From NCBI GenBank assembly GCA_019637795.1, contig JAHBUY010000005.1, forward strand, positions 186,001 to 250,000: DNA of 64,000 bases, written 5' to 3'. Numbering within the stretch: position 1 is the first letter of the stretch; the number at the start of each line of letters is the position of its first letter. The translations under genes were made by a program, and so were the position numbers. Positions 1 to 11,947 of this stretch are shown in pieces. The DNA is from a bacterium (lineage in GTDB: Bacteria > Desulfobacterota > Binatia > HRBIN30 > CADEER01). The notes below the pieces were generated by a model. That model was not told where the DNA came from. It made no database searches and was given only the letters and a program-made list of their open reading frames with translations.

Positions 1-440
1 GCGTCGGCCGCTTCCTCAACTACGGCCGCAGCGACGGCTTCGGCGCCATGGCGTCGGTGACCCTGCCCTTCGCCCATCTCGAGAAGTACGGCGCCGCGAC
101 GAGCGAAGCGCGGGTGCGCGTCAGCGGCGCCGAGTCGGCCCTGCGCGGGCTGCAGGACGGCGTGCGCCGCGACGTCGCCCAGGCGTACGCCCAGGCCAAC
201 GCCGCCGCGCTCGAGTACGAGCTGGCGCGCAGCACGCACGTGCCGCACGCCGAGCAGGCGGTGTCGGCCACCGAGGCCGCCTACGCCAGCGGCGCGGTGA
301 GCTTCGCCGCCCTGCTCGACGCCCTGCGCACCATGCAGGACACCCACCTCCAGCACGCCGAGGCGGCCGCCGACTGGCTGCGCGCCGTCGCCGCGCTGGA
401 ACGCGCCGTCGGCGGCGCGCTCGACGCCGCCGCGGAATGA
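1..440 (+). CDS. TolC/CusC-family outer-membrane efflux channel, C-terminal fragment
   Basis: The reading frame is open from the first bases of the window and ends in TGA at 438-440, so only the last ~146 residues are present and the true start lies upstream. The fragment has the long amphipathic Ala/Glu-rich helices of the outer-membrane efflux family (repeated AQAYAQANAAALEYEL and VSATEAAYASGAVSFAALLDALR patterns), which form the trans-periplasmic tunnel of tripartite pumps. The stop overlaps the ATG of the adaptor gene (ATGA), so it is the first gene of a CBA-ordered operon. Because an intact Cus-type inner-membrane pump follows, it most likely exports Cu(I)/Ag(I). An internal ATG at 48 is not a credible start. 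Confidence 0.85.
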   Translation, partial: VGRFLNYGRSDGFGAMASVTLPFAHLEKYGAATSEARVRVSGAESALRGLQDGVRRDVAQAYAQANAAALEYELARSTHVPHAEQAVSATEAAYASGAVSFAALLDALRTMQDTHLQHAEAAADWLRAVAALERAVGGALDAAAE

Positions 441-1663
441 GGCCGATCATGCGCCCGCGCCATCTCCTCGTCGCCCTCCTGCTGCTCGCCGCGCTCGCCG
501 CCGGCTACGCCGGCCGGCCGCTGCTCGACGCCCGCCTCGCCGCCGGCCCGGCGGCGACCGCCACCCGGCACGCGCCGAAGTACCAGTGCTCGATGCACCC
601 GCAGATCGTCTCCGAGCATCCCGGCACCTGCCCGATCTGCCAGATGCCGCTGAGCCTGGTGGACGACGGCACGCACCCGATCACCCCGGCGCCGCGCGGC
701 GAACGGACGCCGCTCTTCTATCGCCATCCGATGCGCGCCGACGTCACCTCGCCGGTGCCGGCGCAGGACGAGATGGGGATGGACTACCTCCCGGTCTACG
801 CCGACGACACGGGCGAATCGCCGGTCGGCGCGAGCGAGGTCGCCGGCCACGCCGCGTTCTCGCTGTCGCGCGAACGGCAGCAGTTGATCGGCGTCCGCCG
901 CGGCCGCGTCGAACGCCGGCCGCTGTCGCGCGACATCCGCGCCGTCGGCACCGTCGCCTACGACCCGGCGCTCTACCAGGCGATCAACGACTACCGGCAG
1001 GCGTTGGCCGGGCGGGCGCGGCTGCAGGAGGCGCTGCCCGAGACGCGCGAGGGCAGCGACGCCATCGCCCGCGCCGCGGCGCTGCGCCTGCGCCAGCTCG
1101 GCCTGTCCGAGGCGCAGGTGCGCGACATCGGCCGCGGCGGCGGCGACCCGCAGGCGCTGCTGCTGCCCGGCGCCACCGCATGGATCTACGCCCAGGTGTA
1201 CGAGTACGAGATCGAGTCGGTGCGGCCCGGCCAGCCGGTGACGGTGAGCGTGCCGTCGCAGGCCGATCGCACCTACCACGGCACGGTGGCGGCCATCGAC
1301 CCGATCCTCGACGCCGCGACGCGCACGGCGCGGGTGCGCGTGCAGGTGGGCAACGCCGACCGCTCGCTGCGCCCGGAGTCGTTCGTCACCGCGCTCATCC
1401 ACGTGCCGACCGCCGAGGTGGTCGCGGTGCCGAGCGACGCCATTCTCGACACCGGCCGCGAGCAGTTCATCTTCGTGATCGAGGACGGCACCCGCTTCAC
1501 GCCGCGCGCCGTGCGCACCGGCCGCGAGGCCGACGGCTGGACGGAAATCGTCGCCGGCGTCGATCCCGGGGCGGAGGTCGTCACCTCCGCCAACTTCCTC
1601 ATCGACTCGGAATCGCGCTTCCGCGCCGCGGTCGCCGCCTTCCAGCGCGAGAACATCCCCTGA
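437..1663 (+). CDS. cusB: CusB-type periplasmic adaptor with two heavy-metal-binding domains
   Basis: This 408-residue adaptor links the RND pump to the outer-membrane channel. An N-terminal membrane anchor or signal (residues 8-24) is followed by a heavy-metal-binding domain at 49-76 (YQCSMHP...CPICQMPL) and a second, related segment at 94-122 (YRHPM...DEMGMDYLPVY) in which the cysteines are absent but Met/His remain. A short helical stretch (about 180-225) and the beta-barrel part (AWIYAQVYEYEIESVRPGQPV) follow. I do not see a full lipoyl-type domain flanking the helices, so the hairpin region looks reduced. It overlaps the channel gene by ATGA and lies 7 bp before the pump gene. Confidence 0.9.
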   Translation: MRPIMRPRHLLVALLLLAALAAGYAGRPLLDARLAAGPAATATRHAPKYQCSMHPQIVSEHPGTCPICQMPLSLVDDGTHPITPAPRGERTPLFYRHPMRADVTSPVPAQDEMGMDYLPVYADDTGESPVGASEVAGHAAFSLSRERQQLIGVRRGRVERRPLSRDIRAVGTVAYDPALYQAINDYRQALAGRARLQEALPETREGSDAIARAAALRLRQLGLSEAQVRDIGRGGGDPQALLLPGATAWIYAQVYEYEIESVRPGQPVTVSVPSQADRTYHGTVAAIDPILDAATRTARVRVQVGNADRSLRPESFVTALIHVPTAEVVAVPSDAILDTGREQFIFVIEDGTRFTPRAVRTGREADGWTEIVAGVDPGAEVVTSANFLIDSESRFRAAVAAFQRENIP

Positions 1664-1670
1664 GGCGGCG

Positions 1671-4600
1671 ATGATCGAGCGCATCATCGAATTCAGCGCC
1701 CGCAACCGGGTGCTCGTCCTGGTGCTCACGGCGGTGGCGCTGGCGGGCGCCTGGTGGGCGATCCGCCGCGTCCCCCTCGACGCGATTCCCGACCTCTCGG
1801 ACACCCAGGTGATCGTCTTCTCGCGCTGGGACCGCAGCCCCGACATCCTCGAGGACCAGGTCACCTACCCGATCGTCACCGCGCTGCTCGGCGCGCCGAA
1901 GGTGAAGGCGATCCGCGGCTTCTCCGACTTCGGCTACTCGTACGTCTACGTCATCTTCGAGGACGGCACCGATCTCTACTGGGCGCGCTCGCGGGTGCTC
2001 GAGTACCTGAGCAAGATCCTGCCGCGGCTGCCCGAGGGGGTGCGCACCGAGATCGGACCGGATGCGACGAGCGTCGGCTGGGTGTACCAGTACGCGCTGG
2101 TCGACCGCAGCGGCCAGTACGACCTGGCGCAGCTCCGCAGCCTGCAGGACTGGTACCTGCGCTATCACCTGCAGGCCGTCCCCGGCGTCGCCGAGGTGGC
2201 GGCCGTCGGCGGGTTCACCAAGCAGTACCAGGTCAACGTCGATCCGACCCGCCTGCTCGCCTACGGCATCCCGCTCACCCAGGTCATCGACGCGGTGCGC
2301 AAGAGCAACGACGAGGTCGGCGGGCGGCTGATGGAATTCGCCGGCACCGAGTACATGGTGCGCGGCCGCGGCTACCTGAAGGGCGTCGACGACCTGGCGC
2401 AGGCGGTGGTCGGCGTCGAGGCCAGGACCGGCACGCCGATCCTGCTGCGCAGCGTCGCCGACGTCGTCGTCGGGCCCGACATGCGGCGCGGCGTCGCCGA
2501 CCTCGACGGCCTCGGCGACACCGTCGGCGGCATCGTCGTCATGCGCCAGGGCGAGAACGCCCTCACCGTCATCGAGCGGGTGAAGGCGCGGCTCGCGGAG
2601 CTGCAGCCGTCGCTGCCGCCCGGCGTCGAGGTCGTCACCACCTACGATCGCTCCGGCCTCATCCAACGGTCGATCGACACCCTGCTGCACGCCCTCGGCG
2701 AGGAGATGCTGATCGTCAGCCTGGTCATCCTCGTCTTCCTCTGGCACATCCCGTCGGCGATCATCCCGATCGTCACCATTCCGGTGTCGGTCGTCCTCTC
2801 CTTCCTGCCCTTCTACTATCTCGGCCTCAGCGCCAACATCATGTCGCTGGCCGGCATCGCGATCTCGATCGGCGTGCTGGTCGACGGCGCCATCGTCGAG
2901 GTCGAGAACGCCTACAAACGGCTCGAGGAGTGGGTCGCCGGCGGCCGCCGCGGCGACTTCCACGCCGTGCGCCTGCAGGCGCTCAAGGAGGTCGGGCCGT
3001 CGGTCTTCTTCTCGCTGCTGGTGATCGCCGTCGCCTTCCTGCCGATCTTCGTGCTGGTCGACCAGGAGGGCCGCCTGTTCCGGCCCCTCGCCATCTCGAA
3101 GAACCTCGCCATGGCGATCGCGGCGCTGCTCGCCATCACCCTCGATCCCGCCATGCGCATGCTGTTCACGCGCATGACCGACTTCCGCTTCCGACCGCGA
3201 CCGTTGGCCCGCCTCGCCAACCTGCTGGTGGTCGGCCGCTATTACCGCGAGGAGCGGCACCCGATCAGCCGGGTCCTGTTCTTTCTCTACGAGCCGGCGT
3301 GCCGCTTCGTGCTGCGACACCGCGCCCTGACCCTCATCGTCGCGCTCGCCCTGGTGGCGTCGACGGTGCCGGTCTACCTCCGCCTCGGCTCCGAGTTCAT
3401 GCCACCGCTCAACGAGGGCGACTTCCTCTACATGCCGACCGCCCTCCCCGGCATGTCGGTGACCGAGGCGCAGCGCATCCTGCAGGCGCAGGATCGCGTG
3501 CTGATGACCTTCCCCGAGGTGGCGCGGGTCTTCGGCAAAGCCGGGCGCGCGGACAGCCCGACCGACCCGGCCCCGTTCTCGATGGTCGAGACGACGGTCC
3601 TGCTGAAGCCGGAGTCGGAGTGGCGGCGCGTTCCGCGCTGGTACTCGGACTGGCCGCGCTGGGTGCAGGCGATCGGCGCCCGTTTCGTGCCGCCGCACCG
3701 CACCTTCGAGGAGCTGCAGAACGAGATGGATCGGCAGCTCCGCTTCGCGGGCATCCCCAATATCTGGACGATGCCGATCAAGAACCGCATCGACATGCTG
3801 TCCACCGGCGTGCGCACGCCGATCGGCATCAAGATCCTCGGCCCCGACCTCGCGGTCATCCAGCACATCGGCGAGGAGCTCGAGGCGATCCTGCGCGGCG
3901 TGCCGGGGACGCGCAATGTCCTCGCCGAACGCACCGCCGGCGGCTACTACCTCGACTTCGACCTCGATCGCGCCGCCCTCGCCCGCTACGGCCTGTCGGT
4001 CGACGACGCCCAGTCGGTGATCCTCTCGGCGATCGGCGGCGAGACCGTGACCACCGCCATCGAGGGCCGCGAGCGCTACCCGGTCAACGTGCGCTACGCG
4101 CGCGACTTCCGCGACGATCTGCCGGCGCTGCGCCGCGTCCTGGTGCCGACCGCCGGCGGCGCCCAGATCCCGCTGGCGCAGATCGCCGACATCCGCAAGC
4201 GCGAGGGGCCGGCGATGATCCGCAACGAGAACGGCCAGCTCGCCGGCTACGTGTACGTGGACATGAGCGGCCGCGACATCGGCGGCTACGTCGACGAGGC
4301 CAAGCAGGTGGTCGGCGAGAGGCTGACCCTGCCGACCGGCTACTCGCTGATCTGGTCCGGCCAGTACGAGAACCTGGCGCGCGTCCGCCAACGCCTGGTC
4401 TTCGTGCTGCCGCTCACCATCTTCCTCATCGCGCTGCTGCTGTATCTGAACACCAAATCGGCGGTGAAGGCCGGCATCGTGCTGCTCGCCGTGCCGTTCT
4501 CCCTGGTCGGCGCCATCTGGCTCCTCTACGCGCTCGGCTACCACCTCTCGATCGCCGTCTGGGTCGGCATGATCGCGCTGATGGGCCTCGACGCCGAGAC

Positions 4601-4937
4601 CGGCGTCTTCATGCTGCTGTTCCTCGACCTCGCCTACGACGAACGCCGCCGCGCCGGGCGGATGAACGGGCGCGCCGATCTCGAGGAGGCCATCGTGCAC
4701 GGCGCCGTGCGCCGCATCCGGCCCAAGATGATGACGGTGACGGCGATGTTCATGGGGCTGCTGCCCCTGATGTGGTCGATCGGCACCGGCGCCGATCTGA
4801 TGAAGCGCGTCGCCGCCCCGATGGTCGGCGGCGTCTTCACCTCGTTCGGCATGGAGCTGCTGGTCTATCCGGTGTTGTACTCCCTGTGGAAGGACCGCTT
4901 CCCGTCGCCGCGCGCCGCCGTCACGGAGGCGCCGTGA
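1671..4937 (+). CDS. cusA: CusA-type heavy-metal RND efflux pump (Cu(I)/Ag(I))
   Basis: This is a full-length (1088 aa) inner-membrane proton/metal antiporter of the HME-RND family. The transmembrane-4 signature VDGAIVEVENAYKR carries the proton-relay Asp. The three methionines that form the Cu(I)/Ag(I) site in CusA are all in place, in the motifs LYMPTALPG, FSMVETTVLLKP and RIDMLSTGV. Similarity to the E. coli protein in this region is high (EGDFLYMP, PEVARVFGKAGRA, NVLAERTAGG). That argues for monovalent copper or silver rather than zinc as substrate. It is the third gene of the channel-adaptor-pump operon. Confidence 0.95.
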   Translation: MIERIIEFSARNRVLVLVLTAVALAGAWWAIRRVPLDAIPDLSDTQVIVFSRWDRSPDILEDQVTYPIVTALLGAPKVKAIRGFSDFGYSYVYVIFEDGTDLYWARSRVLEYLSKILPRLPEGVRTEIGPDATSVGWVYQYALVDRSGQYDLAQLRSLQDWYLRYHLQAVPGVAEVAAVGGFTKQYQVNVDPTRLLAYGIPLTQVIDAVRKSNDEVGGRLMEFAGTEYMVRGRGYLKGVDDLAQAVVGVEARTGTPILLRSVADVVVGPDMRRGVADLDGLGDTVGGIVVMRQGENALTVIERVKARLAELQPSLPPGVEVVTTYDRSGLIQRSIDTLLHALGEEMLIVSLVILVFLWHIPSAIIPIVTIPVSVVLSFLPFYYLGLSANIMSLAGIAISIGVLVDGAIVEVENAYKRLEEWVAGGRRGDFHAVRLQALKEVGPSVFFSLLVIAVAFLPIFVLVDQEGRLFRPLAISKNLAMAIAALLAITLDPAMRMLFTRMTDFRFRPRPLARLANLLVVGRYYREERHPISRVLFFLYEPACRFVLRHRALTLIVALALVASTVPVYLRLGSEFMPPLNEGDFLYMPTALPGMSVTEAQRILQAQDRVLMTFPEVARVFGKAGRADSPTDPAPFSMVETTVLLKPESEWRRVPRWYSDWPRWVQAIGARFVPPHRTFEELQNEMDRQLRFAGIPNIWTMPIKNRIDMLSTGVRTPIGIKILGPDLAVIQHIGEELEAILRGVPGTRNVLAERTAGGYYLDFDLDRAALARYGLSVDDAQSVILSAIGGETVTTAIEGRERYPVNVRYARDFRDDLPALRRVLVPTAGGAQIPLAQIADIRKREGPAMIRNENGQLAGYVYVDMSGRDIGGYVDEAKQVVGERLTLPTGYSLIWSGQYENLARVRQRLVFVLPLTIFLIALLLYLNTKSAVKAGIVLLAVPFSLVGAIWLLYALGYHLSIAVWVGMIALMGLDAETGVFMLLFLDLAYDERRRAGRMNGRADLEEAIVHGAVRRIRPKMMTVTAMFMGLLPLMWSIGTGADLMKRVAAPMVGGVFTSFGMELLVYPVLYSLWKDRFPSPRAAVTEAP

Positions 4938-5036
4938 CGACTCGCGACGGCGCTCCCGCGACGATCGCCCATCCCCGATCGGCGCGGCCGCGCCCGCCCG
5001 CCGCTGGCCGGCGGCCGCTCCTGTGCTAGACACGTG

Positions 5037-5423
5037 ATGCCGATGTTCCGTCCGACGCTCCTGCTGGCGCTCGCCCTGCAGCTCTTCGCCGCCCTGGCGC
5101 CGGCGAACGCCGTCGTCATCTGCGTCTCCAGCGACGGCTGCGTCGAGCTCGAAACCGCCCCGCCGGGATACACCCGTTGCCTCGAGGACGAGTGCGACCC
5201 CGGGCATGAGGACGCGGCGCACGGCTGCCGCGACATTCCGGTGCTCGTCGATGCCGTGGGCCTGCGGGGGGCGCCGTCGCTGGACGGCTGCGGCATGGCG
5301 TTCGCCGCCCTGGTGCCGGCGCGCCACGCTCGCGTGGCGACCGCCACCGCCGCGCCGCGGCGGGCGACCGTCGCGGCGCCCGATCGTCCGGCACCGCCGC
5401 GCAGCATCGTGCTGCAGCTCTGA
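5037..5423 (+). CDS. Small Cys-rich secreted protein preceding the czc operon
   Basis: A 128-residue protein with a clear Sec signal peptide (FRPTLLLALALQLFAALAPANA) and a cysteine-containing mature part (ICVSSDGCVEL, CLEDECD, HGCRDIPVL, DGCGMAF). Small secreted proteins with an 'IC...DG...C..DIP' layout often sit directly upstream of Czc-type efflux operons; their function is not established, but metal binding or sensing is plausible. The frame opens with GTG at 5034; the ATG at 5037 or 5043 is more likely. It is separated from the next gene by a 93-nt region able to fold into a stem. Confidence 0.7.
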   Translation: MPMFRPTLLLALALQLFAALAPANAVVICVSSDGCVELETAPPGYTRCLEDECDPGHEDAAHGCRDIPVLVDAVGLRGAPSLDGCGMAFAALVPARHARVATATAAPRRATVAAPDRPAPPRSIVLQL

Positions 5424-5511
5424 GTCTCGCGCCGCGGATCCGCCACCCGCCGCCCTGCGGCTCCTGACGATCCCGCCGCGTCCACCGACGGACGCGGCCG
5501 ACCCGCGAGAC
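5424..5511 (+). promoter_or_regulatory. Structured leader between small Cys protein and czcC
   Basis: An 8-bp stem GTCTCGCG (5424-5431) / CGCGAGAC (5504-5511) encloses an inner hairpin CCGCGTCC (5476-5483) / GGACGCGG (5490-5497) with a 6-nt loop. The outer 3' arm ends 5 nt before the ATG of czcC, where no Shine-Dalgarno sequence is evident, so folding would hide the translation start. The pairing is seen directly. A regulatory role is inference, and GC-rich DNA forms stems by chance. Confidence 0.35.
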
Positions 5512-5516
5512 GACTC

Positions 5517-6794
5517 ATGCTGTGCCACCGTGCCGCGCTCACGTTCGCCCTGACCCTGACCACCGCGACCGCCGCCGCCCCGCTCACCTATCGCGAGGCG
5601 CTGACGGCGGCGCTCCGCCACAATCCCGACATCGACGCCGCGGCGCTGGCCGTCGGCACCCGCCAGGCGCAGGTCTGGCAGGCCGGGCTGCTGCCCAATC
5701 CCGAGCTGCGGCTCGAGGCGGAGAACATCGGCGGCTCCGGCGATCTCGCCGGCGTCGAATCGGCGGAGACCACCGCCAGGCTGTTGCAGCGCGTCGAGCT
5801 CGGCGGCAAGCGCCCGGCGCGCGTCGCGGTCGCCGAGGGCGAGCGCGACACCGCCGCCGCCGACGTCGAGCTGCGCCAGGCCGCGGTGGCGGCCAGCGTG
5901 GCGCAGGCGTTCGTCGCCGTGCTGGCAGCTCAGGAACAGCTCCACCTGGCCGACCGGCTCGAGGCGCTGGCGACCGAGACGGTGGCGGCGGTGGCGGCGC
6001 AGGCGCGGGCCGGCGCCGCCTCGGAGGTGCACGTCCTGCGCGCCCGGCTGCTGCGCAACGAAGCCGTCCTGCTGCGCCTGCGGCGCCACCAGGAGCTGAC
6101 GGCGGCGCGCGCCGCCCTGGCGGCCCTGTGGGCGGACGACGACCCGCCGCTCACCGCGGCGGAGGGCGACCTGCGCCACCTGGCGCCGCCGCCGCCGCTG
6201 CCGGCACTGCTCGGGCGCCTCGACGCGGCGCCGGAGCTGACCCGCTGGCAGCGCGAGCTCGGCGCCCGCCAGTCGGCGGTGCGCGCCGAGCGCGCCGGCG
6301 CCGTGCCCGACCTGCTGCTCGGCGCCGGCCCGCGCTACTTCAGCGACACCGGCGACGTCGCCCTGGTCGCCGAGGTCACGCTGCCGCTGCCGGTGTTCGA
6401 CCGCCGCCAGGGCGCCATCGAGGCAGCGCGCAGCCACCTCGCCGCCGGCGAGGCGGAGCGGCGCGCCGCCGCCGTGGCGCTGCGCGCCGCGGTGACCCGT
6501 GCCCAGGCGGCCCTCGTCGCCGGCTATGCGCAGACGGCGGTGTTGCGCGAGCACGCCCTGCCCGATGCCGACGCGGCGCTGGCCACCAGCCGCGCCGCCT
6601 TTCGCCGCGGCGCCCTGCCGCTCGATGAGCTGGGCGACGCGCAACGGGCGCTGTTCGACCTGCGCAGCCGCGAGATCGAGGTCCTCGCCGCCTATCACCA
6701 GACCGCCGCCGAGCTCGAGCGGCTGCTCGGCCGGCCACCCGACGACGGCGAGCCGACCGACCCCGACGCGCTGCCCGGCGAGGTGCTGCGATGA
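5517..6794 (+). CDS. czcC: CzcC-type outer-membrane efflux channel
   Basis: A 425-residue TolC-superfamily channel with signal peptide (LCHRAALTFALTLTTATAAA) and two OEP repeats. The first repeat includes LTYREALTAALRHNPDIDAAALAVGTRQAQVWQAGLLPNPEL, a typical motif of CzcC/CusC proteins, with GGSGDLAG and LQRVELGGKRPARV following; the second includes AGAVPDLLLGAGPRYFSD. It forms the outer-membrane exit of the second tripartite pump and overlaps the adaptor start by ATGA. The divalent-metal assignment is taken from the pump gene downstream. Confidence 0.9.
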   Translation: MLCHRAALTFALTLTTATAAAPLTYREALTAALRHNPDIDAAALAVGTRQAQVWQAGLLPNPELRLEAENIGGSGDLAGVESAETTARLLQRVELGGKRPARVAVAEGERDTAAADVELRQAAVAASVAQAFVAVLAAQEQLHLADRLEALATETVAAVAAQARAGAASEVHVLRARLLRNEAVLLRLRRHQELTAARAALAALWADDDPPLTAAEGDLRHLAPPPPLPALLGRLDAAPELTRWQRELGARQSAVRAERAGAVPDLLLGAGPRYFSDTGDVALVAEVTLPLPVFDRRQGAIEAARSHLAAGEAERRAAAVALRAAVTRAQAALVAGYAQTAVLREHALPDADAALATSRAAFRRGALPLDELGDAQRALFDLRSREIEVLAAYHQTAAELERLLGRPPDDGEPTDPDALPGEVLR

Positions 6795-7693
6795 GCCGCC
6801 GGAGGACAATCCCCACGCTGCTGCTCGTGCTCGCCGCCGCTGCGCCGCCGCTGGGCGCCGACGCGGCGCCCGCCGGGCACGAGGACTCCCACTTCACCGT
6901 CGCCGACTTCGAGCGCTTCGGCGTCCGCTTCGCCAGCGCCGGCCCCGGCATGGTCGACACCGGCGTCGAGCTGCCGGGTGAGGTGCGGCCGAACGCCGAG
7001 CGCACCGCGCACGTGGCGGCGCAGTTCGCCGGCCGGGTGCGCGAGGTGCGGGTGCGGGTGGGCGACGCGGTGCGCGCCGGCCAGACCCTGGCGATCGTCG
7101 AGAGCGACACGCTGGCCCCCTACCCGCTCACCACGGCCTTCGACGGGACGGTGATCGACCAGCACGTCACCCCCGGCGAGACGGTGGGCCCCGGGGCGCC
7201 GGCGTTCGTCGTCGCCGATCTCGCCACCGTCTGGGTCGAGATCAACGTCTACCAGAAGGACCTGGCGGCGGTCCGCATCGGCGAGCGGGTGCGCGTGCTC
7301 GGCGGCCACGGCGTCGGCGAGGCGGACGGCGCCGTCTCCTTCATCAGCCCGGTGCTCGACCAGGCGACCCGCACCGCGATCGCCCGCGTCGTCCTGGCCA
7401 ACGCCACCGGCCTGTGGCGCCCCGGCCTGTTCGTCACCGCGCACGTGCTCGATCCCCAACCCGCCGCGGTCGTCGTGCCGCGCAGCGCCGTGCAGCGCAT
7501 GGGCGGCGCGCCGGTGGTGTTCGTGGTCGACGGCGATCGCGTCGAGCCGCGGCCGGTGCGCCTCGGGCGCAGCGGCAGGCAGCGGGTGGAGATCGTCGAC
7601 GGCCTCGCCGCCGGCACGCGCTACGCCGAGGACGGCACCTTCCTCCTCAAGGCGGAGCTCGAGGCCGACGAGAGCGGCCACGACGACCACTGA
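6791..7693 (+). CDS. czcB: CzcB-type adaptor without the alpha-helical hairpin
   Basis: A short (300 aa) periplasmic adaptor. The two halves of the lipoyl domain (VAAQFAGRVREVRVRVGDAV and TTAFDGTVIDQHVTPGETV) are joined by only a few residues (ESDTLAPYP), so the coiled-coil hairpin that normally contacts the channel is missing. The beta-barrel (VWVEINVYQKDLAAVRIGERV) and membrane-proximal domains are complete. Hairpin-less adaptors are a known minority subtype, so this is probably functional rather than a deletion. There is a signal peptide at residues ~1-25. The gene overlaps czcC by 4 nt and is 11 bp from the pump. Confidence 0.88.
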   Translation: MSRRRTIPTLLLVLAAAAPPLGADAAPAGHEDSHFTVADFERFGVRFASAGPGMVDTGVELPGEVRPNAERTAHVAAQFAGRVREVRVRVGDAVRAGQTLAIVESDTLAPYPLTTAFDGTVIDQHVTPGETVGPGAPAFVVADLATVWVEINVYQKDLAAVRIGERVRVLGGHGVGEADGAVSFISPVLDQATRTAIARVVLANATGLWRPGLFVTAHVLDPQPAAVVVPRSAVQRMGGAPVVFVVDGDRVEPRPVRLGRSGRQRVEIVDGLAAGTRYAEDGTFLLKAELEADESGHDDH

Positions 7694-7704
7694 GGATCGG
7701 CGCC

Positions 7705-10941
<3,237 letters not shown>

Positions 10942-10953
10942 GCGAAGCGAGCC

Positions 10954-11001
10954 GCCACGGCGCGCGCGGACCAGCCTGCGGGCATCCGCGCACGCCGTGG
11001 C
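10954..11001. terminator. Bidirectional hairpin between convergent genes
   Basis: Left arm 10954-10970 (GCCACGGCGCGCGCGGA) pairs with right arm 10985-11001 at 16 of 17 positions around a 14-nt loop. It sits exactly between the convergent czcA and cytochrome c stops. There is no T-run, as is usual in very GC-rich genomes. It probably ends transcription from both sides. Confidence 0.7.
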
Positions 11002-11008
11002 GCCGGTC

Positions 11009-11344
11009 CTACTTCTGCGCCGCCAGCCAGTCGGCGATCGCCTTGGCCTGCTCGGGCGTGCCCTTGAAGCTCACCGAGTGCTTCTTGCCCTTGCCGGTGT
11101 CCGCCTTCTTGGCCAGCACGTCCTGGATCCAGGCGGCGTCGTGCTTGCCGCCGATGCCGGACAGGTCGCCACCCTTCGGCTTCGGCTTCTTGGACTCGAT
11201 GCCGGCGGCGGTGACCGAATGGCAGGTGGTGCATTTGAGAGCGGCGAACGACGCCTTGCCGTCCTCGGCCGCGCCTCCCGGCGTCGCCATGGCGGCGCCC
11301 AGCAGGGCGGCTGCCCCGAACACGAGTGCGATGCGTGCGATCAT
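11009..11344 (-). CDS. Small monoheme c-type cytochrome, probable His sixth ligand
   Basis: A 111-residue secreted protein: signal peptide MIARIALVFGAAALLGAAMA, heme motif CTTCH at residues 38-42, then a short class I-like fold ending in EQAKAIADWLAAQK. In ordinary cytochromes of this size the sixth ligand is the Met in a 'KMP..' motif before the last helix. Here the corresponding segment reads GKGKKHSVSFKG and the mature protein has no Met at all; His89 is the best candidate ligand. The start at 11344 is set by a GGAGGAGG ribosome-binding site. It shares the strand and small secreted character of the next gene upstream; the electron-transfer partner is unknown. Confidence 0.85.
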   Translation of the reverse strand: MIARIALVFGAAALLGAAMATPGGAAEDGKASFAALKCTTCHSVTAAGIESKKPKPKGGDLSGIGGKHDAAWIQDVLAKKADTGKGKKHSVSFKGTPEQAKAIADWLAAQK

Positions 11345-11472
11345 GTGCCCTCCTCCGTGATGGTGGTCGTCAACACCTAGCGCCAGCGCTTCTTTGACAA
11401 CATCCCCTGCCGCCGATAGCCCGCGGTGCGGCAGGTGGCGATCCCGGTAATGGAGGAACGACGCGCCGCGGA

Positions 11473-11504
11473 GCGGGCTGGGGCGCGAGCACGCCCCAGC
11501 CCGC
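11473..11504 (-). terminator. Hairpin terminator after the small periplasmic gene
   Basis: A perfect 13-bp stem (GCGGGCTGGGGCG at 11473-11485 with 11492-11504) with a 6-nt loop CGAGCA lies 7 nt past the stop of the minus-strand gene 11511-11879. No T-tract follows. Confidence 0.7.
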
Positions 11505-11510
11505 GCCAGC

Positions 11511-11879
11511 TCACTTCTTTCCGGCGACGTGCTTGGCGAGCACGTCCTGCTCCTTCGCGAGGTCGGCATACGCGGCCGCCTCGGCCTCGAAGCTCTTGAT
11601 CAGCCGCCGGCAGTGCGCGTCCCAGACCTCACGCGAGGACTTCGCCGGACCGCTGACCAGCATGGAGCGATGTTTCTGGGCGTTGTCCTTCGCAACCTTC
11701 GCCTGGGCGCGGAAGTAGTCCGCGAGCGCCGTGTGCTCGGCGGCGGTGCTGGCCTTCTGCACCATCTCGCCGACGTTGTCGGCGGTGATGGTCTGGGCGA
11801 CGACGGGTGCTGCGCCGCCGATCAGCAACCCGAGGGCGAACGCGGCGGCAGAGAAACGAAACGACTTCCAGGTATTCAT
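11511..11879 (-). CDS. Small helical periplasmic protein, metal-efflux neighbour
   Basis: A 122-residue protein with a signal peptide (SAAAFALGLLIGGAAPVVAQ). The mature part is all-helical and rich in Ala/Lys/Glu, with conserved-looking EH (48-49), KH (69-70) and HC (89-90) pairs and His117. The pattern EHTALADYFRAQA...HC.RLI..FE.EAAAYADLAKE recurs in unnamed small periplasmic proteins found beside metal-efflux genes; no activity is known. The start at 11879 is supported by an AGGAGAGG site. The His/Cys spacing could bind metal, but that is inference. Confidence 0.75.
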   Translation of the reverse strand: MNTWKSFRFSAAAFALGLLIGGAAPVVAQTITADNVGEMVQKASTAAEHTALADYFRAQAKVAKDNAQKHRSMLVSGPAKSSREVWDAHCRRLIKSFEAEAAAYADLAKEQDVLAKHVAGKK

Positions 11880-11947
11880 GGGCCTCTCCTGTGAATGCGT
11901 GGGTGAACAATGGGCGCGAGAGTGCTTCCGCAGGCGCCTGGGCCGCC

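Noticed and set aside
1599..6809. A 1736-residue open frame on the minus strand opposite cusA and czcC
   Set aside because: It is an antisense shadow: codon bias in GC-rich genes keeps the opposite frame open, and its translation is compositionally skewed (Arg, Gly, His, Asp) with no domain.
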